Shown: positions 1 to 7,495, numbered from the stretch's first letter. The stretch: 42,205 bases of DNA from Marinobacter vinifirmus (GCF_002258215.1 NZ_NEFY01000018.1:1-42205), one strand, 5' to 3'. The notes: generated by a model not told the origin, from the letters alone. Numbers and translations: made by a program.

Positions 1-250
1 AAAGGCAAAGGCAAAGGCAAAGAGATTGTGTGGGTTAGCAGCCTGTCTCAAGATTAAGCATTGGTTCTTCACGGAAAAGTCTTTTCAACCGAGAACCCGC
101 CAATGCCCGTCGGCGCGGGGTGGCTGTTGGATTTTTTGCCGGAAAAAGGTGTCTGAGCGAAGCGAGTTGTTTTTCCAAAAAAAATCCAACAGCCACCCCG
201 CAAGCCCGCCCGCACAGCCGGAAGGCTGGGAGCCTCTGGGAGCCCAAGCC
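1..250 (+). repeat. Right half of a composite hairpin repeat (copy 1), cut by the window start
   Basis: This gene-free stretch opens with about 3.7 units of AAAGGC (1-22). A spacer follows (GATTGTG...GTTAGCAGCC) that closely matches 7684-7770. Then comes a hairpin at 117-199 and a tail ending GGGAGCCCAAGCC near 250. The outer stem is perfect over 21 bp (117-137 with 179-199). Inside it is a conserved 7 bp stem GGAAAAA/TTTTTCC (141-147 with 170-176), and the apical loop contains GCGAAGC. The order simple repeat, spacer, plus-oriented hairpin and tail equals the right half of the composites at 1526-1938 and 7503-7903. The left half therefore probably lies just outside the window. No gene is credible here: short frames through the element only translate the repeat. 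Confidence 0.85.
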
Positions 251-270
251 GAGCCCCCGGGAACTCAGAC

Positions 271-1449
271 TTAAATGAGCTCCACAGCCACGGCAGTCGC
301 CTCACCACCGCCAATGCAGAGGGACGCCACACCGCGTTTCAGGCCGCGCTGCTTCAGGGCATTGATCAGGGTGACGATGATACGGGAGCCGGAAGAGCCG
401 ATGGGGTGGCCCAGAGCGCAGGCGCCGCCGTGGACGTTGACCTTTTCAGCCGGCAACTTGAGTTCGTTGATCGCCGCCAGGGTAACCACTGCGAAGGCTT
501 CGTTGATTTCGAACAGGTCGACATCATCCAGAGTCCAGCCGGCTTTTTTCAGTACCTTTTCGATAGAACCGATCGGGGCCAGGGTGAACTCCGCTGGCAA
601 GCGGGCGTGGGTGGCGTGGGCTACGATTCGCGCCTGCGGGGTCAGGCCACGGTTCTGAGCTTCCTCAGCGGTGGTCAGGACCAGGGCCGAGGCGCCGTCG
701 CTGATGGAGCTGGAGTTGGCAGCGGTTACGGAACCGTCTTTGGCGAACGCTGGTTTCAGCTGGGGGATTTTCTCCGGCTTGGCGTTGCCCGGTTGTTCGT
801 CGATGTCGACTTGGGTATCTCCACCGCGGCCGGAGACCGTCACCGGTACGATTTCATCCCGGAACCAGCCATTCTCGATCGCCGCCAGGGCTTTTTGCAG
901 GGAGCCAATGGCGAATTCGTCCATGGTTTCACGGGTGATGTTGAACTCATCAGCCGTACGCTGTGCGAAAACGCCCATCAGACCGCCTTCGTAGGCGTCT
1001 TCCAGGCCATCCAGGAACATGCTGTCCATCACCTGACCATGACCCATGCGCATGCCTGCGCGGGCTTTAGGCAGCAGGTACGGCGCCTGGCTCATGTTTT
1101 CCATACCACCGGCGATCATGATGCTGTTGGTGCCCGCTTTGATCTGGTCATGGGCCATGATAATGGCCTGCATGCCGGAGCCGCACATTTTGTTGATGGT
1201 GGTACACCCGGAGCTATCCGGGATCCCGGCCGCACGAGACGCCTGCCGAGCCGGCGCCTGTCCCAGACCAGCAGGCAGCACACAGCCCATGATGACTTCC
1301 TGAACGTCCGCCGGCTGCAGCCCTGCACGTTCAATGGCAGCCTTAATGGAAACCGCCCCCAGTTCAGGCGAGCGAACAGAGCTCAGCGAGCCCATCATTC
1401 CACCCATCGGAGTTCGGGCGGAGCCTGCAATGACAATGTCGTTGCTCAT
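271..1449 (-). CDS. Acetyl-CoA C-acetyltransferase / thiolase (392 aa)
   Basis: Thiolase of the degradative or biosynthetic acetyl-CoA acyltransferase type. It cleaves or condenses 3-ketoacyl-CoA with CoA in the cytoplasm. The full-length family signature is visible: nucleophile Cys89 in NKMCGSG, the NEAFA motif, His348 in GHPIGSSG and Cys378 in CIGGGE. These are the exact positions of the classical catalytic triad in the well-studied bacterial biosynthetic thiolase. The ATG at 1449 has an AAGGAG ribosome site about 7 nt upstream. It reads in the same direction as the SDR/acyl-CoA dehydrogenase pair but is separated from it by 504 bp filled with a composite hairpin repeat, so co-transcription is uncertain. 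By context it could perform the last step of isoleucine breakdown (2-methylacetoacetyl-CoA to propionyl-CoA and acetyl-CoA) or process acetoacetyl-CoA from leucine. The exact substrate is inference. Confidence 0.93.
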   Translation of the reverse strand: MSNDIVIAGSARTPMGGMMGSLSSVRSPELGAVSIKAAIERAGLQPADVQEVIMGCVLPAGLGQAPARQASRAAGIPDSSGCTTINKMCGSGMQAIIMAHDQIKAGTNSIMIAGGMENMSQAPYLLPKARAGMRMGHGQVMDSMFLDGLEDAYEGGLMGVFAQRTADEFNITRETMDEFAIGSLQKALAAIENGWFRDEIVPVTVSGRGGDTQVDIDEQPGNAKPEKIPQLKPAFAKDGSVTAANSSSISDGASALVLTTAEEAQNRGLTPQARIVAHATHARLPAEFTLAPIGSIEKVLKKAGWTLDDVDLFEINEAFAVVTLAAINELKLPAEKVNVHGGACALGHPIGSSGSRIIVTLINALKQRGLKRGVASLCIGGGEATAVAVELI

Positions 1450-1568
1450 GTATTTCGTTCTCCTTCAACAGAATCTAATTCGTGTTCTTATGTTGCCGAT
1501 CGGTCTTGTTTCGGTTTGTGGGCCGCTGGTTTGGGCTCCCAGCCTTCCGTTTGTGGGGGCAGGTACGC

Positions 1569-1653
1569 GGGGTGTGGGGTATTTTTCTTCGGGAAAAAAC
1601 AACTCGCTTCGCTCAGACATCTTTTTCCCTGTCAGAAAAATACCCCACACCCC
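1569..1653 (-). repeat. Hairpin repeat copy 2 (20 bp perfect stem)
   Basis: Outer arms 1569-1588 and 1634-1653 pair perfectly over 20 bp. The stem begins GGGGTGTGGGGTATTTTT, which differs from copy 1. The inner conserved stem GGGAAAAA/TTTTTCCC spans 1591-1598 with 1622-1629. The loop reads AACTCGCTTCGCTCAGACAT on the plus strand, the reverse complement of the copy 1 loop. Minus orientation. Confidence 0.9.
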
Positions 1654-1686
1654 CCTACCGACGTACAGCACAGGGATGCTGAATGT

Positions 1687-1707
1687 AAAAAGCAAAAAGC
1701 AAAAAGC
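1687..1707. repeat. Short tandem repeat (AAAAAGC)x3
   Basis: Three perfect 7 bp units AAAAAGC in the spacer between hairpin copies 2 and 3. A related A/GC simple tract occupies the equivalent place in the other composites: AAAGGC units at 1-22 and GGCAAAAGCAAAG near 7673-7685. The tract is therefore a standing part of the element. Unit length and sequence vary between copies, as expected of slippage. Confidence 0.8.
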
Positions 1708-1812
1708 AACGAGAGCAACCTGAAGCACCATTGAACGTTGCATCAAACTGGTCACTACCCAAACGCTACAGCTGCTCTTATCAAGCGAAAACCCGCCAAT
1801 GCCCGTCGGCGC

Positions 1813-1895
1813 GGGGTGGTTGTCGGATTTTTTGCCGGAAAAAGATGTCTGAGCGAAGCGAGTTGTTTTTCCAAAAAAAATCCGACAGCCACCCC
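1813..1895 (+). repeat. Hairpin repeat copy 3 (21 bp stem with one G-T pair)
   Basis: Arms 1813-1833 and 1875-1895 pair over 21 bp with a single G-T wobble (T1820 with G1888). The stem is close to copy 1 but changed on both arms (TGTCGGA here, TGTTGGA in copy 1), with matching changes on the opposite arm. The loop has the conserved GTCTGAGCGAAGCGAGTTG core, flanked by GGAAAAA/TTTTTCC. Confidence 0.9.
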
Positions 1896-1953
1896 GCAAG
1901 CCCGCCCGCAAAACGGTAAGGCTAGGAGCCCAAGCCAGACCAAAGCACCAAAG

Positions 1954-3102
1954 TCAGCGCCCCAGCACCGAACGGGCAATGATCTCCTTCATAACCTCGG
2001 AAGTGCCGCCATAAATCCGCTGAACCCGCGCATCGATGAAATTGCGGGAAATCGGATACTCGGTGGTGTAGCCGTAACCACCGAACAGCTGCAAACAGCC
2101 ATCAGCCACGCGACACTGCATCTCAGTGGCACTGTACTTGGCCATGGACGCTGTCGGCGCATCCAGCTTGCCGTCTTCGTATTCGCGGATGCACTGGTCG
2201 ACGAATGCCTTGTTAATGCGGTAGTCGGTTTCCATGCGGGCGATTTCGAAGCGGGTGTTCTGCAGCTGGCTCAGTTTCTGGCCGAACAGTTCCCGCTCTT
2301 GCGTGTACTGGATGGTCATGTCCAGTGAGCCACGGGCGGCGGCAACACCCAAGGCGCCGATGACCAGTCGTTCCCGGGGCAGCTCGCGCATCAGGTACAC
2401 AAAGCCCTGCCCCTCTTCACCCAGCAACGCCGAGGCGGGGATGCGCATGTCGGAGAAGAACAGTTCAGAGGTGTCGCCGGAATGCTGGCCGATTTTGTCC
2501 AGGTTGCGGCCTTTGCTGAAGCCCGGCAACGAGGTGTCGACCAGGAACAGGCTGATGCCCTTGGCGCCGGCATTGGGGTCGGTCTTGGCGGCGACGATCA
2601 CCATGTCGGCGTGCTGGCCGTTGGTGATGAAGGTTTTGGAGCCGTTCAGGATGTAGTCGTCACCGTCTTTCACTGCGCTGGTGCGGATGGCCTGCAGGTC
2701 GCTGCCTGCTCCCGGTTCGGTCATAGCTATTGCGCCGACGGCTTCGCCGGAGACCATTTTCGGCAGCCATTGCTGCTTCTGCGCGTCGTTACCGATGTGG
2801 CTGAGATACGGCGCTACGATGTCGGAATGCACCATCACGTTGGTGGACAACGCACCGAATCCCATCCGGGCCAGTTCTTCGCCCACCACAACCGAATACT
2901 GAAACGGCGCACCGCAGCCGCCGCAGTCTTCCGTTACGTCCACACACAGCATGCCGGCTGCGCCCAGGGTGTTCCAGAGTTCCCGGGGTACGATGCCGCT
3001 CTTTTCCCAGGCTTCATAATGGGGCGCCACTTCGGTTTCGAGGGCCTTGATGACGGCATCCCGGAACAGTGCCAGTTCTTCCTGATCAACGGTGTTGGTC
3101 AT
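1954..3102 (-). CDS. Acyl-CoA dehydrogenase (LCAD/IVD-type active site), probably isoleucine pathway
   Basis: FAD-dependent acyl-CoA dehydrogenase of about 382 aa that introduces the alpha-beta double bond and passes electrons to ETF. The family blocks are present: AMTEPGAGSD (flavin contact), LNGSKTFITNG, LFGGYGYTTEYP and the C-terminal YGGTSEVMKE. In YGGT the usual short-chain catalytic Glu of YEGT is Gly. The base is instead expected at the Glu of PRERL (about residue 244), as in long-chain and isovaleryl-type enzymes. A GTG at 3111 is in frame, but the ATG at 3102 sits at proper distance from AAAGGTGAG and is preferred. The gene lies 32 nt downstream of the HSD10-like SDR, so the two are one operon. 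With the upstream LiuR-like operator this suggests 2-methylbutyryl-CoA oxidation. It resembles the paralogue at 5221-6363. Substrate is inferred. Confidence 0.9.
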   Translation of the reverse strand: MTNTVDQEELALFRDAVIKALETEVAPHYEAWEKSGIVPRELWNTLGAAGMLCVDVTEDCGGCGAPFQYSVVVGEELARMGFGALSTNVMVHSDIVAPYLSHIGNDAQKQQWLPKMVSGEAVGAIAMTEPGAGSDLQAIRTSAVKDGDDYILNGSKTFITNGQHADMVIVAAKTDPNAGAKGISLFLVDTSLPGFSKGRNLDKIGQHSGDTSELFFSDMRIPASALLGEEGQGFVYLMRELPRERLVIGALGVAAARGSLDMTIQYTQERELFGQKLSQLQNTRFEIARMETDYRINKAFVDQCIREYEDGKLDAPTASMAKYSATEMQCRVADGCLQLFGGYGYTTEYPISRNFIDARVQRIYGGTSEVMKEIIARSVLGR

Positions 3103-3134
3103 TTCGCTCACCTTTTATCCTTGTTATCCGTGCC

Positions 3135-3896
3135 TTACCGGGGCGCCATGCGCAGGGCGCTGTCGAGCCGGATGACTTCGCCGTTCAGAACGGGGTTGCG
3201 TACCATCTGGTCGACCATCATACCGAATTCTTCCGGCTTACCGAGGCGCTTGGGGAACGGCAAGGTGGCGGCCAGGCTGTCCTGAACTTCCTGGGGCATG
3301 CCAGCCATCATCGGGGTCATGAACAGGCCCGGAGCAATGGTGTTCACCCGGATCCCTTCGCGAGCCAGTTCCCGGGCCGATTGCAGGGTCAGTGCTACCA
3401 CACCGCCTTTCGAGGCACTGTAAGCGGCCTGGCCAATCTGGCCTTCGTAGGCGGCAACCGATGCGGTGTTGATGATCACGCCCCGTTCGCCGTCGGCGTT
3501 GGGTTCGCGCTGGGCCATGTCTGCTGCCGCCAGCCGCAGGATGTTGAAGGTGCCGATGAGGTTTACCTGGATCACCTTGCTGAAACTGTCCAGCGGCATC
3601 ACGCCTTCACGGCCCAGGATCTTTGATGCCGGGGCAATGCCGGCACAGTTCACCGCAATACCACAGGGGCCATGGGCTTCCCGGGCGGCTTTCAGTGCAG
3701 CTTCCGCGCTTTCTTCCGAGGCCACGTTGCATTCGATGAAAATCCCGCCCAGCTCGGCTGCCACCTGTTCGCCACGCTCTTTGTTCAGGTCCAGGATAGC
3801 CACTTTGCAGCCTGCGGCAGCCAGCGCCCGAGCGGCGCCTTCACCCAGGCCGGAGGCACCGCCGGTGACGATGGCGGGAGTGTTTTTGAAATCCAT
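3135..3896 (-). CDS. HSD10-like SDR, probable 3-hydroxy-2-methylbutyryl-CoA dehydrogenase (253 aa)
   Basis: Classical short-chain dehydrogenase. It has the glycine-rich NAD site TGGASGLG (11-18), NCAG (83-86), catalytic Ser146 in NTAS, Tyr159 and Lys163 in YSASK, and a downstream IAPGLFMTPMM loop. The stretch NTASVAAYEGQIGQAAYSASKG is characteristic of type II 3-hydroxyacyl-CoA dehydrogenase (HSD17B10/HSD10). That enzyme oxidises 3-hydroxy-2-methylbutyryl-CoA in isoleucine degradation. The ATG at 3896 has AGGA about 8 nt upstream. It is the first gene of a leftward unit with the acyl-CoA dehydrogenase. A LiuR-like palindrome lies 52 bp upstream of the ATG and a GC-rich hairpin sits in the probable leader. 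Confidence 0.9.
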   Translation of the reverse strand: MDFKNTPAIVTGGASGLGEGAARALAAAGCKVAILDLNKERGEQVAAELGGIFIECNVASEESAEAALKAAREAHGPCGIAVNCAGIAPASKILGREGVMPLDSFSKVIQVNLIGTFNILRLAAADMAQREPNADGERGVIINTASVAAYEGQIGQAAYSASKGGVVALTLQSARELAREGIRVNTIAPGLFMTPMMAGMPQEVQDSLAATLPFPKRLGKPEEFGMMVDQMVRNPVLNGEVIRLDSALRMAPR

Positions 3897-3921
3897 AACT
3901 TGTGTCCTGTTATTGGTATTA

Positions 3922-3944
3922 GCGCGGCCGAAAACTGGCCGCGC
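3922..3944 (-). promoter_or_regulatory. GC-rich hairpin in the leader of the SDR operon
   Basis: GCGCGGCC (3922-3929) and GGCCGCGC (3937-3944) form a perfect 8 bp stem with a 7 nt loop. It lies between the LiuR-like operator and the SDR start codon, so the leader RNA of the leftward unit should contain it. There is no U-tract on either side, so a simple intrinsic terminator is unlikely. A role in RNA stability or partial attenuation is possible but not shown. Confidence 0.6.
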
Positions 3945-3947
3945 ATA

Positions 3948-3965
3948 GTTTACGTTTACGTAAAC
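3948..3965. promoter_or_regulatory. LiuR-like operator upstream of the isoleucine-type unit
   Basis: GTTTACGT-TT-ACGTAAAC is a perfect 8+2+8 inverted repeat. Its 17-mer TTTACGTTTACGTAAAC matches 15 of 17 bases of TTTACGTTAACGTCAAC at 7917-7933, in front of the MerR-type regulator gene of the leucine operon. Sites of this kind are those expected for LiuR in gammaproteobacteria. Its place just downstream of a possible -10 on the minus strand fits repression. Confidence 0.75.
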
Positions 3966-3992
3966 TTAATCCAGATACCCTAGCTGAAACAA
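3964..3992 (-). promoter_or_regulatory. Possible promoter of the SDR/acyl-CoA dehydrogenase unit
   Basis: On the minus strand TTGTTT (3992-3987) is followed after exactly 17 nt by TTAAGT (3969-3964), overlapping the edge of the LiuR-like operator. The spacing is canonical. The -35 is moderate and the -10 weak, so this is a suggestion only. Confidence 0.4.
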
Positions 3993-4005
3993 CACCCGTT
4001 TCAGC
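3983..4005 (-). terminator. Hairpin overlapping the stop codon of the upstream thiolase
   Basis: GCTGAAAC (3983-3990) pairs with GTTTCAGC (3998-4005) around a 7 nt loop. The stop codon of the thiolase at 4001 lies in one arm. It could end or slow transcription between the two leftward units. There is no clear U-tract after it, so it is not a textbook intrinsic terminator. Confidence 0.4.
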
Positions 4006-5188
4006 CGAGGCGCTCAACAATTAGTGCAATACCCTGCCCGCCACCGATACACATGGTGATCAGGCCGTAACGGCCACCGGTACGCTCCAGTTCCGCCAGG
4101 GCTTTGATAATCAGGATGGAGCCGGTCGCACCCACCGGGTGGCCCAGAGCGACCGCGCCGCCGTTCGGGTTCACCTTGTCTTCCGGCAGGCCAAGCTCGC
4201 GGCTGACGGCCATGGCCTGGGCGGCGAAGGCTTCGTTGGATTCGATCACATCCAGGTCTGCCACAGACAAACCGGTGTTCTTCAGAACCTGGCGAACCGC
4301 CGGAATCGGGCCCACGCCCATCACTTCCGGATCTACGCCGGCAAAGGCATAGCCTACCAATCGGGCGCGGGCTTTCAGGCCACGCTTTTCGGCTTCTGCG
4401 GCACTGGTCAGTACCATGGCTGCGGCACCGTCGTTAAGGCCGGAGGCATTGCCCGGGGTCACAATGCCGTCTTTCTGGAACGCAGGTTTCAGGCCTGCCA
4501 GGCTTTCTACCGTGGTGCCCGGGCGTACGTGCTCGTCTTTATCGAACACGACTTCCTTGCGACCCTGTTTGACGGTAACCGGCACGATCTGGCCATCGAA
4601 ATAACCTTTCTCGATGGCATTCGCGGCCCGGCGGTGGCTTTCAGCAGAAAACGCGTCCAGTTCTTCCCGGTTCAGGCCCTGATTGGCGGCAATACGCTCG
4701 GCGGTCATACCCATGTGACCACTGCCAAACGGATCGCTCAGAATGCCCAGGGTCAGGTCGACCGCGCGGCCATCGCCCATACGCAAGCCCTTGCGTACAT
4801 TCGGCAGCAGGTAAGCGCCCTGGCTCATGGATTCCGCACCACCGGCCAGCGCCATGCGGCTGTCGCCCATGGCGATCAGCTGGGCAGCACTGATCACCGA
4901 CTGCACGGCGGAACCACAAAGGCGATTCACGTTGAACGCCGCAGAGCTCTTGGGCATACCCACGTTCAGGGCAATGTGCCGGGCCAGGTAGGCATCCTCG
5001 GGGCCGGTTGTGATGATGTGCCCGAAGACCGAGTGGTCGATATCTTCGGCAGGAACACCGGCACGGCTGATGGCTTCTTTGGCCGCTGCTGTGCCCAGCT
5101 GTGCGGGGGTCAGTGAGCTCAGCGTGCCGCCGAAGCTGCCGATGGCGGTGCGCACACCGTCCAGAATGACTACGTCTGTCAGTTTCAT
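4001..5188 (-). CDS. Acetyl-CoA acyltransferase / thiolase (395 aa)
   Basis: Second thiolase of the window. Cys91 lies in NRLCGSAVQS, His350 in GHPVGATG and Cys380 in CIGGGQG; SNEAFAAQA is also present. The open frame extends farther upstream, but the ATG at 5188 has a good AGGAGAG site, gives the normal family length and the normal start MKLTDVVILDGVRTAIG. It follows the acyl-CoA dehydrogenase at 5221-6363 by 32 nt, so the two are one operon read away from the divergent AraC-type gene. Together they would run the first and last steps of a beta-oxidation-like pathway, with hydratase and hydroxyacyl dehydrogenase supplied elsewhere. Substrate unknown. Confidence 0.93.
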   Translation of the reverse strand: MKLTDVVILDGVRTAIGSFGGTLSSLTPAQLGTAAAKEAISRAGVPAEDIDHSVFGHIITTGPEDAYLARHIALNVGMPKSSAAFNVNRLCGSAVQSVISAAQLIAMGDSRMALAGGAESMSQGAYLLPNVRKGLRMGDGRAVDLTLGILSDPFGSGHMGMTAERIAANQGLNREELDAFSAESHRRAANAIEKGYFDGQIVPVTVKQGRKEVVFDKDEHVRPGTTVESLAGLKPAFQKDGIVTPGNASGLNDGAAAMVLTSAAEAEKRGLKARARLVGYAFAGVDPEVMGVGPIPAVRQVLKNTGLSVADLDVIESNEAFAAQAMAVSRELGLPEDKVNPNGGAVALGHPVGATGSILIIKALAELERTGGRYGLITMCIGGGQGIALIVERLG

Positions 5189-5220
5189 GGTTCTCTCCTG
5201 TAAGGCAGTAATTGAAAGGC

Positions 5221-6363
5221 TTATTTGCCCAGCACCGAGCGGGCAATCACCTCTTTCATAATTTCCGAGGTGCCAGCGTAAATGGTCTGTACCCTGGCAT
5301 CTACAAAGAATCGGGAAATCGGGTATTCCAGAGTGTAACCGTAGCCGCCGAACAACTGCAGGCACTCGTGGGCAATGTCACACTGCATTTCGGTGAGCAT
5401 CAGTTTCAAAATGGCTGCGTCGGTGGCCGTCATGGCGCCTTGATGATACTTGCTGATGCACTGATTCAGGTAAGCACGGGCCATATCAATACGAGCCCGG
5501 GCTTCCGCCAGCTTGAACCGGGTGTTCTGGAAATCGGCAATGCGCTGGCCGAAGGCCTGGCGCTGCTGCACGTAATCCAGCGTCAGCGCCAATGCACCTT
5601 CGGAGGCACCGATCGCCTGGGCACCCACACCCAGCCGCTCCCGGGGCAGCTCCTGCATCAGGTAGGCGAAGCCTTTGCCTTCTTCCCCGAGCAGTGCCTC
5701 CTCAGGCACGATCAGGTCCGAGAAAAACAACTCTGCGGTGTCACTGGCGTGCTGGCCGATCTTCTTGATGCCCTTGCCCCGGCTAAAGCCCGGCAGGCTG
5801 GTATCCACCAGGAACAACGACACACCCTTGGCGCCGGCTTTCGGATCAGTCTTGGCGCAGACAATCACCATATCGGCATGCAAGCCGTTGGTGATAAACA
5901 CCTTGGCGCCGTTAATGCGCCAGCCGCCCTCGGTGCGCTCCGCCGTGGTGCGCATAGCAGCAAGATCACTGCCGGCACCCGGCTCGGTCATGGCGATGGC
6001 ACCCAGCACCTCGCCGGAGATCATCGCCGGTAACCAGGCCTGTTTCTGCTGTTCATTCCCCAGATGCAGGATGTACGGCATCACAATGTTGGCATGGATG
6101 TTGTACCCGGAGGCGAGGCCGCCAAAGCCCATGCGGGCGATTTCTTCGATCGCCAGCTGGCTCACCTCGAAGCTGGCAGCCGCACCGCCATACTCTTCGG
6201 GCATATCAATGCCGAGCATGCCGGCCTGACCCAGGGTGTGCCACAACTGTCGGGGAATTTCTCCAGCCTCTTCCCACTGCTCATAAAAAGGTGTGACTTC
6301 CTGCTCCAGAGCCCGGACAATCATGGCCTGGAATAATTCGGTTTCTGCCTGTTCTGCTGACAT
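5221..6363 (-). CDS. Acyl-CoA dehydrogenase, paralogue (380 aa)
   Basis: Acyl-CoA dehydrogenase with AMTEPGAGSD near 124-133, INGAKVFITNG near 150, LFGGYGYTLEYP and a C-terminal YAGTSEIMKEVIARSVLGK. As in the enzyme at 1954-3102, the YEGT-type Glu is missing (Ala here) and the likely base is Glu242 in PRERL. The two proteins share long identical blocks, including the RSVLG ending, and are clear paralogues. Starts at an ATG at 6363. First gene of a two-gene operon with the thiolase at 4001-5188 and divergent from an AraC-type regulator, which is the likely controller. No LiuR-like palindrome is seen upstream. Acyl substrate not determinable from sequence. Confidence 0.92.
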   Translation of the reverse strand: MSAEQAETELFQAMIVRALEQEVTPFYEQWEEAGEIPRQLWHTLGQAGMLGIDMPEEYGGAAASFEVSQLAIEEIARMGFGGLASGYNIHANIVMPYILHLGNEQQKQAWLPAMISGEVLGAIAMTEPGAGSDLAAMRTTAERTEGGWRINGAKVFITNGLHADMVIVCAKTDPKAGAKGVSLFLVDTSLPGFSRGKGIKKIGQHASDTAELFFSDLIVPEEALLGEEGKGFAYLMQELPRERLGVGAQAIGASEGALALTLDYVQQRQAFGQRIADFQNTRFKLAEARARIDMARAYLNQCISKYHQGAMTATDAAILKLMLTEMQCDIAHECLQLFGGYGYTLEYPISRFFVDARVQTIYAGTSEIMKEVIARSVLGK

Positions 6364-6484
6364 GGGCGCCCCGCGTTTAAATTCAGTGAATAAAATGGAA
6401 CACTATTAGACTCCGTATGCCTCCGGGCTAGAATGACCCTTCTTGCCGAATTAATTGACCTGTTACGCGGCTGCGCTGACCACT
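6364..6484. promoter_or_regulatory. Divergent promoter region, acyl-CoA dehydrogenase / AraC-type gene
   Basis: This 121 bp region separates two divergent genes and must hold both promoters. TAGAAT at 6429-6434 is a fair -10 for the rightward regulator gene. Sequence around 6390-6412 (AATAAAATGGAACACTATTAG) is AT-rich and could serve the leftward operon. No convincing -35/-10 pair or dyad was found. Confidence 0.4.
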
Positions 6485-7495
6485 ATGGCCAAGGCTCACA
6501 TTGCCAACCACTACCTTCAAGCGACCCTTCGTGGCGCGGAACGCCAGGGCCACGACGGCCCCACACTGCTTGAACAGGCAGGCATCCCTGCCGACTGGCT
6601 GAACACGCCGGAACAGCTGATCACCGAACAACAACTGACCCAACTGGTGAAATCGGTCTGGCGCGCAACCCGGGACGAATTCCTCGGCTTGTCATCGGAA
6701 CCCTGCAATAACGGCACTTTTGCACTGATGTGCGACTACTGCCTGGGCTCGGCCACGCTCGGTGCCGTGCTTCGAAAAAGCGCGCACTTCTACCGGGTGA
6801 TCTGCCGCAACCTGGATATCGCCCTTGAAGAGCAAGGCAGGCAGGTGTTCTTCCGGCTGCACCTGAAAGACGCCCAAAACGACACCGACCACCTGCTGCA
6901 GGAGTTCCTGATTCTGATGTGGGAGCGATTGTCCTGCTGGCTGGTAGACCAACAGATCCCCTTCGCCCGCACCCAGTTCAGCTACCCGGCTCCGGCCCAC
7001 GAAGCCGAGTACCGGGCCATGTACCCGGGCGAACTGAAATTCGAGCAGCCGGTGTGCGGCTTTCTGTTCCATGAAAAATACCTGCAGCTGCCCATCGTGC
7101 GCAGCGAGGAAGAGCTCCGGCAATTCCTGCAGGCGGCTCCGGCCTACATCCTGCACCGCCCCAGCCAGGACGAAAGCCTGCGCGCCCGCATCCACGCCCT
7201 GCTCGCCCGCTACAATTACCCGGACATGCCGGGGCTCGACGCCCTGGGCCGGGAGCTGCACATGACACCCCGCAACATCGGCCGAAAACTGCAGGACGAA
7301 GGCACCTCCCTGCGCAAGATCAAAGAAACCCTGCGGCGGGAACACGCCACCCGCCTGATGACCAGCGAAAGTCTGAGCATCAGCGAAATCGCCGAACTGG
7401 TGGGCTTCTCCGAAACCGCCGCCTTCTCCCGGGCCTTCAAACGCTGGACCGGCTTATCGCCGGCCCGATGGCGTGGCAGCCAGGTTAACGGGTAG
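6485..7495 (+). CDS. AraC-family regulator with arabinose-binding-type N-terminal domain (336 aa)
   Basis: The C-terminal third is a double helix-turn-helix AraC domain. It contains MTPRNIGRKLQDEGTSLRKI (first HTH) and LSISEIAELVGFSETAAFSRAFKRWTG (second HTH with the family signature). The N-terminal 200 residues match the arabinose-binding-domain AraC subgroup, whose members often govern catabolism of amino acids, esters or fatty acids. An in-frame TTG lies at 6455, but the ATG at 6485 gives the usual start (MAKAHIANHYLQ) and is preferred; neither start has a strong ribosome site. Divergent from the acyl-CoA dehydrogenase/thiolase operon, which it probably activates. Followed by a composite hairpin element. 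Confidence 0.88.
   Translation: MAKAHIANHYLQATLRGAERQGHDGPTLLEQAGIPADWLNTPEQLITEQQLTQLVKSVWRATRDEFLGLSSEPCNNGTFALMCDYCLGSATLGAVLRKSAHFYRVICRNLDIALEEQGRQVFFRLHLKDAQNDTDHLLQEFLILMWERLSCWLVDQQIPFARTQFSYPAPAHEAEYRAMYPGELKFEQPVCGFLFHEKYLQLPIVRSEEELRQFLQAAPAYILHRPSQDESLRARIHALLARYNYPDMPGLDALGRELHMTPRNIGRKLQDEGTSLRKIKETLRREHATRLMTSESLSISEIAELVGFSETAAFSRAFKRWTGLSPARWRGSQVNG

Larger units (their letters stand above)
1526..1938. repeat. Composite element of two head-to-head hairpins (copies 2 and 3), 413 bp
   Basis: Fills most of the 504 bp gap between the thiolase start and the acyl-CoA dehydrogenase stop. Left end CTGGTTTGGGCTCCCAGCC and right end GGAGCCCAAGCCAG are inverted copies of one another. 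Inside, in order, are a minus-oriented hairpin (1569-1653), a spacer with an (AAAAAGC)3 tract at 1687-1707, and a plus-oriented hairpin (1813-1895). The same order and ends occur at 7503-7903, and the right half recurs at 1-250. I see no target-site duplication and no transposase. The layout resembles a bacterial interspersed mosaic (two inverted REP-like units) or a non-autonomous mini-transposon. No gene is supported here. Confidence 0.85.

Noticed and set aside
117..199. Hairpins as ordinary intrinsic terminators
   Set aside because: T-runs lie inside the stems, not after them, several copies are far from a gene end, and copy 5 sits in front of a promoter. Termination may be a side effect but does not explain the conserved loop.
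26..332. Short open frames at 26-274, 35-247 and 69-332 and their look-alikes at 1465-1919, 7454-7909 and 32926-33316
   Set aside because: They translate the hairpin repeats and give recurring peptide pieces (for example SLRSDIFF, RFAQTSF) in several frames. They have no ribosome sites and only reflect the repeated DNA.
406..1734. 442-codon open frame on the plus strand opposite the thiolase
   Set aside because: Long antisense frames are common in this GC-rich DNA. The opposite strand encodes a complete thiolase with all catalytic residues.
1526..1938. CRISPR array
   Set aside because: There are only two inverted hairpins and a short 7 bp tandem repeat, not regular direct repeats with unique spacers; no cas genes are present.
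5189..5365. Longer start of the thiolase at 4001
   Set aside because: The extension overlaps the upstream dehydrogenase gene, while the ATG at 5188 has AGGAGAG and a canonical N-terminus.
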